Source of the DNA: Acidimicrobiales bacterium
GTDB taxonomy: Bacteria > Actinomycetota > Acidimicrobiia > Acidimicrobiales > Bog-793
Length of the DNA: 64,000 nt
Assembly: GCA_035294085.1 (NCBI GenBank)
Contig: DATGLP010000004.1
Location: forward strand, 1-64,000
Direction of reading: 5' to 3'
This document shows, in pieces, positions 1 through 8,157 of the stretch. Each line of letters opens with the position of its first letter. Within the stretch, counting starts at the first letter, position 1. Both the position numbers and the translations under genes were made by a program. Under the pieces are notes generated by a model, which searched no databases, was not told the DNA's origin, and saw nothing but the letters and a program-made list of their open reading frames with translations.

Positions 1-132
1 TTCGCCCTCGAGACCCAGCACGGCAAGGTGCACGAGTTCGGCGTGCGCATCGAGGAGATGCTCATCGTCCACGAGGACCGCACCGAGATCATCTCCACCT
101 TCCCGGTACAGGAGATCACCCTCGCTGGCTGA
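1..132 (+). CDS. M24 family metallopeptidase / Xaa-Pro aminopeptidase-like, C-terminal fragment
   Basis: Only the last 43 codons are inside the window; the gene begins upstream. The fragment ends with the pattern G-V-R-I-E-E-M-L-I-V followed by a threonine/phenylalanine/proline tail, which resembles the closing beta-strands of the pita-bread fold, where the last metal-binding Glu sits in a G-x-R-I-E-[DE] motif (residues 15-20 of the fragment). M24 enzymes cleave Xaa-Pro peptides or related C-N bonds. The stop overlaps the proposed start of the next gene, so the two are probably co-transcribed. The call rests on a short stretch, and another pita-bread enzyme (creatinase or ectoine-type hydrolase) is equally possible. 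Confidence 0.55.
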   Translation, partial: FALETQHGKVHEFGVRIEEMLIVHEDRTEIISTFPVQEITLAG

Positions 133-1762
133 GGAAGGCGCCCACGCGGCGCTCGTCGACCTCGACGCGCCCGACGCCGCCGACGCGAGCACGGTCGGCG
201 CGAAGGCGGAGCGCCTCGCCATCGCACGGCGCGCCGGGCTCCCGGCGTTGCCCGGGCTCGTGCTGCCCGTCCGGGTGTCGCGCGCGCCGCTCGGGCGCGC
301 CGAGGAGGTCGCCCGCGCCGCGGGCTCTGCGGCGGCGCGCCTCGCGCTCATGGGCGAGGAGGTCCCGCCCGGCCTCGAGCACGCGGCGACGGCGGCCTTC
401 GGCGAACGTGCCCTCGTCGTCCGCTCCTCGAGCCCCCTCGAGGCGTTCGGCGCGTGGTCCGGCGCCTTCGCCTCCTACGTCGGCGTCGGCGCCGCGGACC
501 TGCCGACGGCGGTGCGGGGCTGCTGGGCCTCGATGTTCGGGCGAGACGCGGCCGAGCGCTTCGAGGAGCTCGGCGCGAGCCAGGCGGCGGCGGGGCTCGC
601 GGTGCTCGTCCAGCCGGCGATCGACGCCCGACTCGGCGGGGTGGCCGAGGTCCGCGACGGCGAGGTGGCGATCACCGTCGCCGACGGCGACCTCGCGGCG
701 ATGCTCCAGGGGTGGGTCCCCGGACTGGCGGCCGTGGTGGACGCCGACGGCCAGGCGCGCGGCCCCGCCGTCGGGCGAGCGGGCGCGTCGCTGCTCGGCG
801 AGGTCGCCCGCGTGGCCCGCGCCTGCGTCGAGGCGGGCGCCGGGAACCACCTCGAGTGGGCGGCGCCCGGTGGCGAGGTCGTCATCCTGCAGTGCCGCAC
901 GGTCGAGCGCGATCGCGCATCGGCGCTCGCCGCCCAGGAGGCCAACCCCGCCTTCGCCGGGCCGCTCGCCGTGGACCTGGCGCGGGCCGTGGCGCGCTTC
1001 GGTGGCCGCCTCGGGGAGGAGCTCGTCCTGCCGTGGGTGCTCGCACCGCGCACCGGGTCGCGCCATCGCGCTGCCGCCGCCGCGCCGGCCCGCCTCGAGG
1101 CGCTGCGTGCCCAGGCGGGCGTGCTCGTCGAGCAGGCCTGGGGAGACCCCGGCGCGGTGCGCCCAGCGCTCGAGGCGCTGCGCGAACGGCTCGACGAGGA
1201 GGCGCTCGCACGACTGCGGTCGCTGCGCCCGATCCCCGCGGGCGAGGGCGAGCGCCTCGTCGCCGCCGTCGAGTCGGCCGGGCTCGAGCTCGCGCGCCTC
1301 GGGGCGCTCGACGACGCGACCGACGTCTGGCGCCTCGCTGCGGCGGAGCTCTCGGCCTTCCTCGAGGAGGGGACCGTGCCGCCAGCGGCGCCGCCCCCGG
1401 TGCTCGAGCCGTGGGCGGCCGTGGTGCGCGAGGTGGTGCGGGCGAACGGCCGGGCCGAGCGCGGCGCCCCGGCCAGCGAGGGGGTCGGCGTCGGCCGGGT
1501 CCTCCCCCTCGACGAGCCGCGCCGGCTGCGCGGCTCGCGCCAGCGCTACGTGCTCTACGTCCGCACGCCGCTCCCCGGCTACGCCCCCCTGCTGTGGGCG
1601 GCCGCCGGTCTCGTCGCCGCGGGCGGGAGCGCGGGGGCGCACCTGTTCGACGTGGCGAGGTCCCTCGGTGTCCCCGCGGTGGCGGCCTGCGACCTCGGCG
1701 ATCCCGGCGAGGGGGCGCTGGCCCTCGTGGACGGCGAGTCCGGCGAGGTCTCGCTCCTGTGA
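125..1762 (+). CDS. Short PEP-utilising (PPDK/PEP synthase-like) protein
   Basis: Translation from about 125 gives roughly 545 residues. Near the N-terminus is a V-G-A-K-A-E-R-L motif, which matches V-G-G-K-A-x-x-L of pyruvate phosphate dikinase and PEP synthase, followed by a G-L-P-x-x-P-G segment. A V-R-S-S-S motif at about 99-103 fits the ATP-binding part. Near the C-terminus a phospho-histidine-like segment (G-G-S-A-G-A-H, His at about 506, then G-V-P-A-V) corresponds to the PEP-utiliser mobile domain. No pyruvate/PEP TIM barrel is visible, so it resembles a compact phosphotransferase of the rifampicin-phosphotransferase type more than a full PEP synthase. No ATG, GTG or TTG precedes the conserved V-G-A-K motif in frame; the first TTG (248) would delete it. 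CTG at 125, about 10 nt after a GGAG, is proposed instead. The start is therefore uncertain, and substrate and role are unknown. Confidence 0.6.
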   Translation: MAEEGAHAALVDLDAPDAADASTVGAKAERLAIARRAGLPALPGLVLPVRVSRAPLGRAEEVARAAGSAAARLALMGEEVPPGLEHAATAAFGERALVVRSSSPLEAFGAWSGAFASYVGVGAADLPTAVRGCWASMFGRDAAERFEELGASQAAAGLAVLVQPAIDARLGGVAEVRDGEVAITVADGDLAAMLQGWVPGLAAVVDADGQARGPAVGRAGASLLGEVARVARACVEAGAGNHLEWAAPGGEVVILQCRTVERDRASALAAQEANPAFAGPLAVDLARAVARFGGRLGEELVLPWVLAPRTGSRHRAAAAAPARLEALRAQAGVLVEQAWGDPGAVRPALEALRERLDEEALARLRSLRPIPAGEGERLVAAVESAGLELARLGALDDATDVWRLAAAELSAFLEEGTVPPAAPPPVLEPWAAVVREVVRANGRAERGAPASEGVGVGRVLPLDEPRRLRGSRQRYVLYVRTPLPGYAPLLWAAAGLVAAGGSAGAHLFDVARSLGVPAVAACDLGDPGEGALALVDGESGEVSLL

Positions 1763-1885
1763 CCTCGCCGCGGCGCGCGGCGACGGTTCGCCCGCCCCGG
1801 CCGGCTCCCCCTCACGTCGCTCGACGCCCGTCGGGAGGAGCGGCGGGGCGGCGGCCACAGCGGAGCGAGCGGCTGGCCCGCTGGG

Positions 1886-2581
1886 CTAGCTCCTTCGGCC
1901 GGAAGAAGCCGCTGCAGGCGCGACCTCGGCGTCCCGGCGCGTCGCCGGGTCCTCGAGGCGCCGGGGGAGGCCGACCTGGAGGACGAGGTCGGCGAGCTGC
2001 TCGGCGAAGCCGGGGCCGATCGGCTCGCCGCTGATGAGGACGCGGTAGAAGATCGTGCCGGCCCAGACGTCCATCACGAGGGGGATGTCGAGGTCCGCCG
2101 GCAGCTCGCCGCGCGCGATGGCGCGCTCGAGCACCTCGGCCGACGCGGCGCGGCGCGGGTTGAGGAACTGCGCCCGGAACGCGGCGAGCAGCTCGGGGTC
2201 GCGGCTCAGGTCGGTCGCCACCGCCGGGATGACGACGCCGGCGACCGTCTCGGTGTAGTTCGCGATCGTCGTGGCGATGGCCGCGAGGAGGTCGCCGCGC
2301 ACGCTCCCGGTGTCGGGCACGGGCGCGACGGAGAGGTGGCGGGCCATCGCCTCGCCGACGAGGGCACCCTTCGACGACCAGCGCCGGTAGACGGTGGCCT
2401 TGCCGACGCGGGCGCGCGCGGCGACCGCCTCCATCGTGAGCCCGTGGTAGCCGACCTCGGCGAGCAGCTCGATCGTGGCCTCGAGGATCGCGTCGTCGCG
2501 CCGGCGGTCCCCGGCGAACGGGCGGCCGTCACCGGTGCGCAGGCCGTGCGCGGCCGACGGCAACGCTGCTGATCGACTCAT
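1886..2581 (-). CDS. TetR/AcrR family transcriptional regulator
   Basis: This protein of 231 residues has a TetR-type helix-turn-helix at about residues 48-70 (G-L-T-M-E-A-V-A-x-x-A-x-V-G-K-A-T-V-Y-R-R-W) and a longer ligand-binding C-terminal region ending in a TetR_C-like segment (W-A-G-T-I-F-Y-R). It is divergent from the BMP importer operon. A palindrome centred at 2614 lies between them, so it probably represses both itself and that operon and is released by a pathway ligand. The ATG at 2581 was chosen because the frame upstream has no TetR similarity and because a TAAGCT -10 box (2594 to 2589 on the minus strand) ends 7 nt before it, which implies a leaderless message. The ligand cannot be deduced. 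Confidence 0.85.
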   Translation of the reverse strand: MSRSAALPSAAHGLRTGDGRPFAGDRRRDDAILEATIELLAEVGYHGLTMEAVAARARVGKATVYRRWSSKGALVGEAMARHLSVAPVPDTGSVRGDLLAAIATTIANYTETVAGVVIPAVATDLSRDPELLAAFRAQFLNPRRAASAEVLERAIARGELPADLDIPLVMDVWAGTIFYRVLISGEPIGPGFAEQLADLVLQVGLPRRLEDPATRRDAEVAPAAASSGRRS

Positions 2582-2604
2582 CACGGGCAGCTTAGACCAT
2601 CGAA

Positions 2605-2623
2605 ACGGAACAGAACGTTCCGT
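2605..2623. promoter_or_regulatory. Inverted repeat, probable TetR operator
   Basis: This perfect 7-bp inverted repeat reads ACGGAAC, 5-nt spacer, GTTCCGT. A second small palindrome, GAACGTTC, lies inside it (2613-2620). It sits 24 bp upstream of the tetR start and directly abuts the -35 box of the opposite promoter, and it also covers the expected -35 area of the tetR promoter. Size and placement are typical for a TetR dimer site controlling a divergent pair. That this particular TetR binds here is inference. Confidence 0.7.
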
Positions 2624-2624
2624 C

Positions 2625-2653
2625 TTGACCTGCTTCCCTGCTCTCCGTATGCT
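2625..2653 (+). promoter_or_regulatory. Sigma70-type promoter of the BMP importer operon
   Basis: TTGACC at 2625-2630 and TATGCT at 2648-2653 are separated by exactly 17 bp, a near-consensus vegetative promoter and unusually clear in this GC-rich sequence. It points towards the gene starting at 2828 and leaves a leader of roughly 170 nt. The -35 box begins one base after the palindrome at 2605-2623, so a bound repressor would block RNA polymerase. Confidence 0.75.
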
Positions 2654-2827
2654 GAGCGCGAGGGCGACGCGCCGTCGGCGTGCGCGAACGGGGGGTCGTG
2701 TTGGGCGAGGCAGTGCACGGGCCAGCCATCCCTCCCTTCGGCGCGCCCGGGTCGGCCTGAGCCCGCAGCGATGGGCCAGCTCCCGCGTCCTCGACGTACG
2801 AGGCGGGGGAGGGAAGGGGGGAGTCAC

Positions 2828-3916
2828 ATGTCCATGAGGTCACGGCGGCTCGGCGCCGCGGTCGGCGCCGTGCTGCTCGCGGCGACCGGCCTCGGCGTCG
2901 GCATCTCGATGACCGCGTCGGCGAGCAGCCACGGTAGCCACAAGACCACCCACAAGTCCACCTACCGGGTGGCGGTGCTCGAGCCGGGCACGGCGAACGA
3001 CGGCTCGTGGGGCCAGGCGGTCGACTCCGGCGCGCTCGCGGCCGGTCGAGCGACCGGCGCGAAGGTGACGCTCGTCGACGCGCTCGAGACGCCCGCCCAG
3101 TACCAGCAGCAGGGCGCGTCGTTCGCCTCGCACGGCTACAACCTCGTCATCATCGCCAACGGATCGGACCCGCAGACGGTCGTCGCGCTGGCGCACCAGT
3201 TCCCGCACACGTTCTTCTGCGAGACCGCGGCGACCATCAAGGTGAGGCCGAAGAACGTCTGCACGAACAACCTCACCTACTACGACGGTGACTTCCTCGC
3301 CGGGGCGCTCGCCGCGATGGTCAGCAGGACGAAGGTGCTCGGCGAGATCGGCGGCTACAGCTTCCCGCAGCTCAACTGGGAGATGAACGGCTTCTCGCTC
3401 GGCGCCCGCTACGTCGACCCGCGGATCAAGATCAAGTCGACCTACGTCAACACGTGGACCGACGTCAACGTGACGCGCAACGCCGCGAACGCCCAGATCG
3501 CGTCGGGCGCCGACGTCATCTTCTCGGCGACCGACCAGGCGACGCAGGGGATCTACGCCGCGGCGCAGACGAAGGGACACACCTACGCCATCTCGCAGTA
3601 CTTCGACACGCACCGGCAGGCGCCGAGCGTCGTGCTCACGAGCGTCCTGTTCAACCTGCAGGGCTCCGTCGGGAACCTCATCCGCCTCGGCGTCGCCGGC
3701 AAGCTGCGGAACGTGAACTACGAGACGACCTTCAACGACGGGGCGGGCCGCCTGGCGCCCTTCTACAACCTGGCGCCCAACCCGGTGACGCCGGCGATCC
3801 AGGCTCGGCTGCACAAGATCGAGCACCTGATCGCCACGGGCAAGATCGTCGTGCCGGCGCTCCCGAACGCGAACCAGGGGCTCCACTACAACGTCAGCCG
3901 CTTCCCGAAGGCCTGA
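2828..3916 (+). CDS. BMP family ABC transporter substrate-binding protein
   Basis: This 362-residue exported protein has a Sec signal peptide (basic M-S-M-R-S-R-R, hydrophobic core to about residue 27, A-S-A-S-S cleavage region) and no lipobox cysteine. The mature part matches the Bmp/Med family: a Y-R-V-A-V-L start, N-D-x-S-W-x-Q-A in the first ligand loop, G-Y-N-L-V-I-I-A-N-G, and the D-G-D-F-L-A-G-x-L-A-A-M segment. BMP proteins bind nucleosides, purines or similar N-heterocycles. An AAGGGGGGAG ribosome site lies 5 nt before the ATG at 2828. It is the first gene of the TetR-controlled operon and is followed by a strong hairpin, which would favour higher expression of this protein than of the membrane parts (5498-9113). 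Confidence 0.88.
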   Translation: MSMRSRRLGAAVGAVLLAATGLGVGISMTASASSHGSHKTTHKSTYRVAVLEPGTANDGSWGQAVDSGALAAGRATGAKVTLVDALETPAQYQQQGASFASHGYNLVIIANGSDPQTVVALAHQFPHTFFCETAATIKVRPKNVCTNNLTYYDGDFLAGALAAMVSRTKVLGEIGGYSFPQLNWEMNGFSLGARYVDPRIKIKSTYVNTWTDVNVTRNAANAQIASGADVIFSATDQATQGIYAAAQTKGHTYAISQYFDTHRQAPSVVLTSVLFNLQGSVGNLIRLGVAGKLRNVNYETTFNDGAGRLAPFYNLAPNPVTPAIQARLHKIEHLIATGKIVVPALPNANQGLHYNVSRFPKA

Positions 3917-3929
3917 GGTAGCGCTGCAG

Positions 3930-3975
3930 CTCCCCGGGGCGGCGGGTCCTCCCCGTCGCCCCGGGGAGGACCCGC
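3930..3975 (+). terminator. Two mutually exclusive GC-rich hairpins (attenuator-like)
   Basis: Two perfect stems compete for the same bases. One pairs 3930-3941 (CTCCCCGGGGCG) with 3957-3968 (12 bp). The other pairs 3942-3954 (GCGGGTCCTCCCC) with 3963-3975 (13 bp). They share 3963-3968, so only one can form at a time. No U-run follows. The element lies between the binding-protein gene and the rest of the operon, a usual place for differential expression by mRNA processing or partial termination. Real switching is inferred. Confidence 0.6.
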
Positions 3976-4072
3976 GTGGCGCCGGCCCGCGAGCCGAGGG
4001 CCACCCTGCCGTACCCGTCACGGCGCGCCTCGGCGCGCCGGCCAGTCCGAACCGAAGAAAGGAGCTGAGGAG

Positions 4073-5461
4073 ATGACGACGAGCGAGGCCGCCCAGCCGA
4101 GCGAGGGTCGCCGGGCGATCTGGCCCGGCAACATCCCGCCGCCAGCCATGCCCTACAGCCCGGCGATCACGGCGGGCGGCTGGGTCTTCGTCGCCGGCCA
4201 GCTCGCGAGCGACTACGAGAACGGCGTCGCCCCCGCGGCTCGCAACCCCGAGGGTGCCCCGTACCTGCACGACGAGCTCGAGCTGCAGTCCCGCTACGTC
4301 CTGTCGAACCTGAGCCGCACGCTCGAGGCGGCCGGGGCCGACATCCGGCGCGACCTCGTGCGCATCTACCAGTGGTTCACCTCGCCGTACCCGACGTACG
4401 AGGAGTTCGAGCAGGGCAACACCTGGCCGCGCATCTCCATCACGCCGTACCTGCGCACCCTCTACGGGGAGTTCGCCGTCGAGCGCCGGCCCGCCTCGAC
4501 CGGCATGGGCGTGCGCCAGCTGCTCGTCGCCGGCACGAAGGTGGAGGTCGACATGATCGCCATCCCGGCGCGCGAGGGCATGGTGCGCGAGGACGTGCCT
4601 GCGCCCGAAGGCGTGCCCGCACCCCTCGCCGGCTACTCGCCCGGCGTTCGCGCCGGCGACTGGGTCTTCCTCGCCGGCGAGATCCCGGTCGACTGGATGG
4701 GCGACTACGGGCGGTCGGAGCACTACGGCGAGCCCGGCGGCGTCGCCCTCGAGGCGCGCACGAACCCGTACTTCTGGTACGGGGTGCCCATCGAGGCGCA
4801 GACCGAGTACGTCCTTCGCAAGCTCGACCGGATCGCGCGCGCGGCGGGCAGCTCCCTCGAGCGCTGCGTGAAGGCGACGGTCTACCTCGGCCACCCGAAG
4901 GACTTCGCCGGCATGGACCGCGTCTGGCGCAGCTGGTTCCCGAGCAACCCGCCGGCGCGCGTCGTCATCCCGTACATGGGCCTCGGCGGCATGGGCAGCC
5001 GGATCGAGGTGGCCATGAAGCTGCTCCACAACGACTCGCCGCTGCGCATCGAGGCGATCACGGCCGACGACGCCGCCGAGCCCCTCGGCCACGAGCCGCA
5101 GGCCGTGAAGGCGGGCGACTTCGTCTTCTTCAGCACCCAGCTGCCCGGTCTCGGTGGCGGCCTCGCGCCGAACATGGTGCGACGCCCGGAGTTCCCCTAC
5201 TACGGGCTCGTGACGCGCGCCCAGGTCGACGGCGTGCTCGACAACGTGTCGAAGATCTGCTCGAAGGCGGGGACGAGCCTCGCGAACATCGTGCGCCGCC
5301 AGTGCTTCCACACGGACTTCACGGACTTCGCCGAGGCGATGGACGCCTGGGCCCGGCACTTCCCGAAGGACCCCCCTGCCTCGACGACGATCGAGATCGG
5401 CGGTCCCCTCTTCGTGCCGGGGGCCAAGTTCATCTACGACCTCATCGCCTATGCCCCCTGA
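4073..5461 (+). CDS. Fusion of three RidA (YjgF/YER057c/UK114) domains
   Basis: The 462-residue protein is built of three consecutive RidA-like units at about 25-165, 185-318 and 335-462, each with a G-x-x-V-F-x-x-G/S strand and a [KR]-[VIF]-x-[VY]-D/A-x-I-A-type final strand. RidA enzymes are homotrimers of about 130-residue chains that hydrolyse reactive enamines/imines or related ring-opened intermediates, so this chain could form a covalently joined pseudo-trimer. The catalytic Arg of the P-A-R motif is present only in the middle unit (Arg296); the first and third have Ser (142 and 437). The ATG follows AAAGGAGCTGAGGAG. It lies between the binding protein and ATPase genes of the importer, pointing to imine-type intermediates in the pathway. 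Confidence 0.85.
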   Translation: MTTSEAAQPSEGRRAIWPGNIPPPAMPYSPAITAGGWVFVAGQLASDYENGVAPAARNPEGAPYLHDELELQSRYVLSNLSRTLEAAGADIRRDLVRIYQWFTSPYPTYEEFEQGNTWPRISITPYLRTLYGEFAVERRPASTGMGVRQLLVAGTKVEVDMIAIPAREGMVREDVPAPEGVPAPLAGYSPGVRAGDWVFLAGEIPVDWMGDYGRSEHYGEPGGVALEARTNPYFWYGVPIEAQTEYVLRKLDRIARAAGSSLERCVKATVYLGHPKDFAGMDRVWRSWFPSNPPARVVIPYMGLGGMGSRIEVAMKLLHNDSPLRIEAITADDAAEPLGHEPQAVKAGDFVFFSTQLPGLGGGLAPNMVRRPEFPYYGLVTRAQVDGVLDNVSKICSKAGTSLANIVRRQCFHTDFTDFAEAMDAWARHFPKDPPASTTIEIGGPLFVPGAKFIYDLIAYAP

Positions 5462-5497
5462 TGCTCGGGGTCCTGACGGCAGCCGGGTGCGGCGACG

Positions 5498-7111
5498 GTG
5501 GTGACCACGGGTAGCGTCGGGCGGGAAGCGGCGCGGGAGGCCGCGCACGGCGCCCCGGCGCTCGCGATGGCCCAGATCTCGAAGCGCTTCGGCGCGAACC
5601 TCGTCCTCGACGGGGTCGACTTCGAGGTGCGCGCCGGGGAGGTCCACGCGCTCCTCGGCGAGAACGGCGCAGGCAAGACGACGCTCATGCGCATCGCGAA
5701 CGGTCTCGAGACCCGCGACGCCGGCACGATCAGCGTGCGGGGCGTGCCGGTGCCGATGAGCTCGCCGGCCGAGGCCATCGCCCGCGGCGTCGCCATGGTG
5801 CACCAGCACTTCATGCTGGTGGGCAACCTGACGGTCGCCGAGAACGTCGTCCTCGGCACGAAGGGCCGGCACCTCCACCCCTTCGTCAGTCGCTCGGTGG
5901 TGCGCGAGGTCGAGGCGGTCGCGGCGAGCTACTCGATCGAGATCGACGCCCGGCGGCGCGTCGACGAGCTGTCGGTCGACGAGCAGGCCAAGGTCGAGAT
6001 CGTGAAGGCGCTCCACCGGGGAGCGGACGTGCTCGTCCTCGACGAGCCGACCTCCTCGCTCGGCCCGAGGCAGATCGAGGAGCTCTTCGCCGTCGTGCGC
6101 ACCATCTCGGCGGCGGGCATCGCCGTCGTCCTCGTCACCCACCGCCTCGGGGAGATCAAGCTCGTCTCCGAGCGCGTCACCGTGCTTCGCGACGGGAAGG
6201 TCGCCGACGCGGGCGCCACGGCGGACTTCACCGAGGCGGCGCTCGCCCGCGCGATGGTCGGCCGGGAGGTGGCCCGCGCCCGCCCGGCTGCGCCGGCACC
6301 GTCGCTGCCCGCGCCCGAGGCGCGCCTTCGGGTCGAGGACCTCGTCGTGCGCGCCGGGCGGGAGGCCCCGGCGCTCGACGGCGTCTCCCTCGCGGCACCG
6401 GCCGGGCGGGTCCTCGGCATCGTCGGGGTCGAGGGCAACGGGCAGACCGAGCTGCTCGAGGTGCTCGCCGGCCTGCGCCGGCCGAGCTCGGGGCGCGTCC
6501 TGCTCGACGGCGAGGACGTGACGGGCCTCGCGCCAGTCGAGCGCCGCCGGCGCGGGATCGTGACGATCAGCGGCGACCGCCACCGCTGGGACATCGTCCA
6601 GGGGCTCACGATCGCGGAGAACCTGGCGCTCCACGACATCGCCGCCGGGGCCTTCCGAGGTCGCAGCCGGCTCATCGCCTGGCGCGAGGTGCGGCGTCAC
6701 GCCGAGCGGCTGGTCGAGGAGTTCGACGTGCGGCCGCGGCGGGCCGACGCGCGCATCGACCAGCTGTCGGGGGGGAACCAGCAGAAGGTCGTCATCGCTC
6801 GCGCCGTCGAGGGCCGCCCCGCCGTGCTCGTCCTCGGGCAGCCGACGCGCGGCCTCGACATCGGCGCGCGCGAGTTCGTCCACGAGCAGGTCCTCTCGGC
6901 GCGCGCCGCGGGCACGGCGGTCCTCCTCCTCAGCTACGACCTCGAGGAGCTCTTCGACCTGTCCGACGAGATCATCGTGCTGTTCCGCGGCGCCATCAGC
7001 TACCGCAGCTCGCGCGCCGAGGCGCGCCTCGAGGAGGTGGGCGAGGCGATGACCGGGGTCGTCGGTGCCCGGCCCGCAGCCGCGGCGGCGGGCAGGCGGG
7101 AGGTGCCGTGA
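5498..7111 (+). CDS. BMP-type ABC transporter ATP-binding protein (two ATPase domains)
   Basis: This 537-residue protein carries two ABC ATPase domains, as in sugar and nucleoside importers of the RbsA/NupO class. The first domain has Walker A G-E-N-G-A-G-K-T-T (54-62), an atypical signature (L-S-V-D-E-Q) and Walker B L-V-L-D-E-P. The second has a degenerate Walker A (G-V-E-G-N-G-Q-T-E), a proper L-S-G-G-N-Q-Q signature and L-V-L-G-Q-P, the usual asymmetry in this family. It would energise the permeases that follow; its stop overlaps the next start (GTGA). Start GTG at 5498 or 5501; the ribosome site is weak. Confidence 0.88.
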   Translation: MVTTGSVGREAAREAAHGAPALAMAQISKRFGANLVLDGVDFEVRAGEVHALLGENGAGKTTLMRIANGLETRDAGTISVRGVPVPMSSPAEAIARGVAMVHQHFMLVGNLTVAENVVLGTKGRHLHPFVSRSVVREVEAVAASYSIEIDARRRVDELSVDEQAKVEIVKALHRGADVLVLDEPTSSLGPRQIEELFAVVRTISAAGIAVVLVTHRLGEIKLVSERVTVLRDGKVADAGATADFTEAALARAMVGREVARARPAAPAPSLPAPEARLRVEDLVVRAGREAPALDGVSLAAPAGRVLGIVGVEGNGQTELLEVLAGLRRPSSGRVLLDGEDVTGLAPVERRRRGIVTISGDRHRWDIVQGLTIAENLALHDIAAGAFRGRSRLIAWREVRRHAERLVEEFDVRPRRADARIDQLSGGNQQKVVIARAVEGRPAVLVLGQPTRGLDIGAREFVHEQVLSARAAGTAVLLLSYDLEELFDLSDEIIVLFRGAISYRSSRAEARLEEVGEAMTGVVGARPAAAAAGRREVP

Positions 7112-8157
7112 CGGTCATCGGGACCGTCGCGGCGGGCACCGACCGCCTCGGCGGCTCCGGCCTCGAGCGGGCGGCGCGCGTCGTCCTCCCGCTCGTCGGG
7201 GCGTTCGCCGTCATCTGCGCGGTGATCGCCGGGCTCGGCGCGAACCCCTTCACCGTGCTCGGCTCGATGGTCACGGGCTCGCTCGGCTCGCAGTACGACC
7301 TCGCCGAGACGCTCATGGTGACGATGCCGCTCGTCCTCTGCGGGCTGGCGGCCGCGATCCCGTTCTCGGCGGGGCTGTGGAACATCGGCGGCGACGGCCA
7401 GCTCTACGTCGGCGCGGTCGCGTCGGTGCTCGTCGGCCTGACGATCGGCACGCGCGTGCCCGGCACGCTCTTGTCCTGCGTGTGCGTCCTGGCCGGCGTG
7501 GCGGCCGGCTGCCTCTGGGCGCTGCTCGCCGCGGCGGTGAAGATCGCCGTGGGGGGCAACGAGGTGATCGTCACGCTGATGCTCAACCTCCTCGCCGGCC
7601 TGGCGGCCGACTACGTCGTCACCGGTCCGTGGGCCCAGGGCGTCTCCCCCCAGACGCGCTCCATCCCGAGCGGCGCGACCTTCAGCTCCTTCTGGCAGTC
7701 GGGCTTCAACGTCGGCTTCTTCGTCGCCGTCGCGGTCGCGCTCGCCTTCGGGGTGTTCATGTCGAGCACGAGGACCGGCTTCGGCATCCGGGCGTCGGGG
7801 CGCAACCTCGACGCGACGCGCCTCGCGGGCTTCCGGGTCGTGCGACTGTGGCTGGCGGCCTTCGGGCTCGGGGGGGCCTGCGCCGGCCTCGCCGGCGCCC
7901 TCCTCGTCGTGGCGGTGCACGGCGCGCTCATCCCCGGGATGGGCGAGCAGTACGGCTACACGGGGATCGCCGTCGCGCTGCTCGCCGGCCTGCGCCCCCG
8001 CCTCGTCATCCCGGCCGCGCTCTTCTTCGCCATCGTCGAGGTCGGCGGCTCGAGCCTCTCCGCGAGCGCCAACGTCTCGACCGCCATCTCCTACGTCATC
8101 GAGGGCGTGATCGTGATCGCGCTCCTCGCCTTCCGGGCGATCCGGGTGCGCACGTGA
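7108..8157 (+). CDS. BMP-type ABC transporter permease, first subunit
   Basis: This 349-residue hydrophobic protein of the BPD_transp_2 type has about eight to ten membrane segments. Typical motifs include G-L-W-N-I-G-G-D-G-Q-L-Y (residues about 88-100) and G-G-N-E-V-I-V-T-L-M-L-N, the latter in the loop that contacts the ATPase in YufP/NupP-type permeases. It forms a heterodimeric channel with the next gene product. Translation is coupled on both sides by GTGA overlaps. Confidence 0.87.
   Translation: MTVIGTVAAGTDRLGGSGLERAARVVLPLVGAFAVICAVIAGLGANPFTVLGSMVTGSLGSQYDLAETLMVTMPLVLCGLAAAIPFSAGLWNIGGDGQLYVGAVASVLVGLTIGTRVPGTLLSCVCVLAGVAAGCLWALLAAAVKIAVGGNEVIVTLMLNLLAGLAADYVVTGPWAQGVSPQTRSIPSGATFSSFWQSGFNVGFFVAVAVALAFGVFMSSTRTGFGIRASGRNLDATRLAGFRVVRLWLAAFGLGGACAGLAGALLVVAVHGALIPGMGEQYGYTGIAVALLAGLRPRLVIPAALFFAIVEVGGSSLSASANVSTAISYVIEGVIVIALLAFRAIRVRT

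Noticed and set aside
2840-6883. Very long open frame on the minus strand (about 1350 codons)
   Set aside because: It lies antisense to four well-recognised importer/RidA genes, has Arg/Ala/Asp-rich sequence with no domain, and is explained by the rarity of stops in GC-rich DNA.
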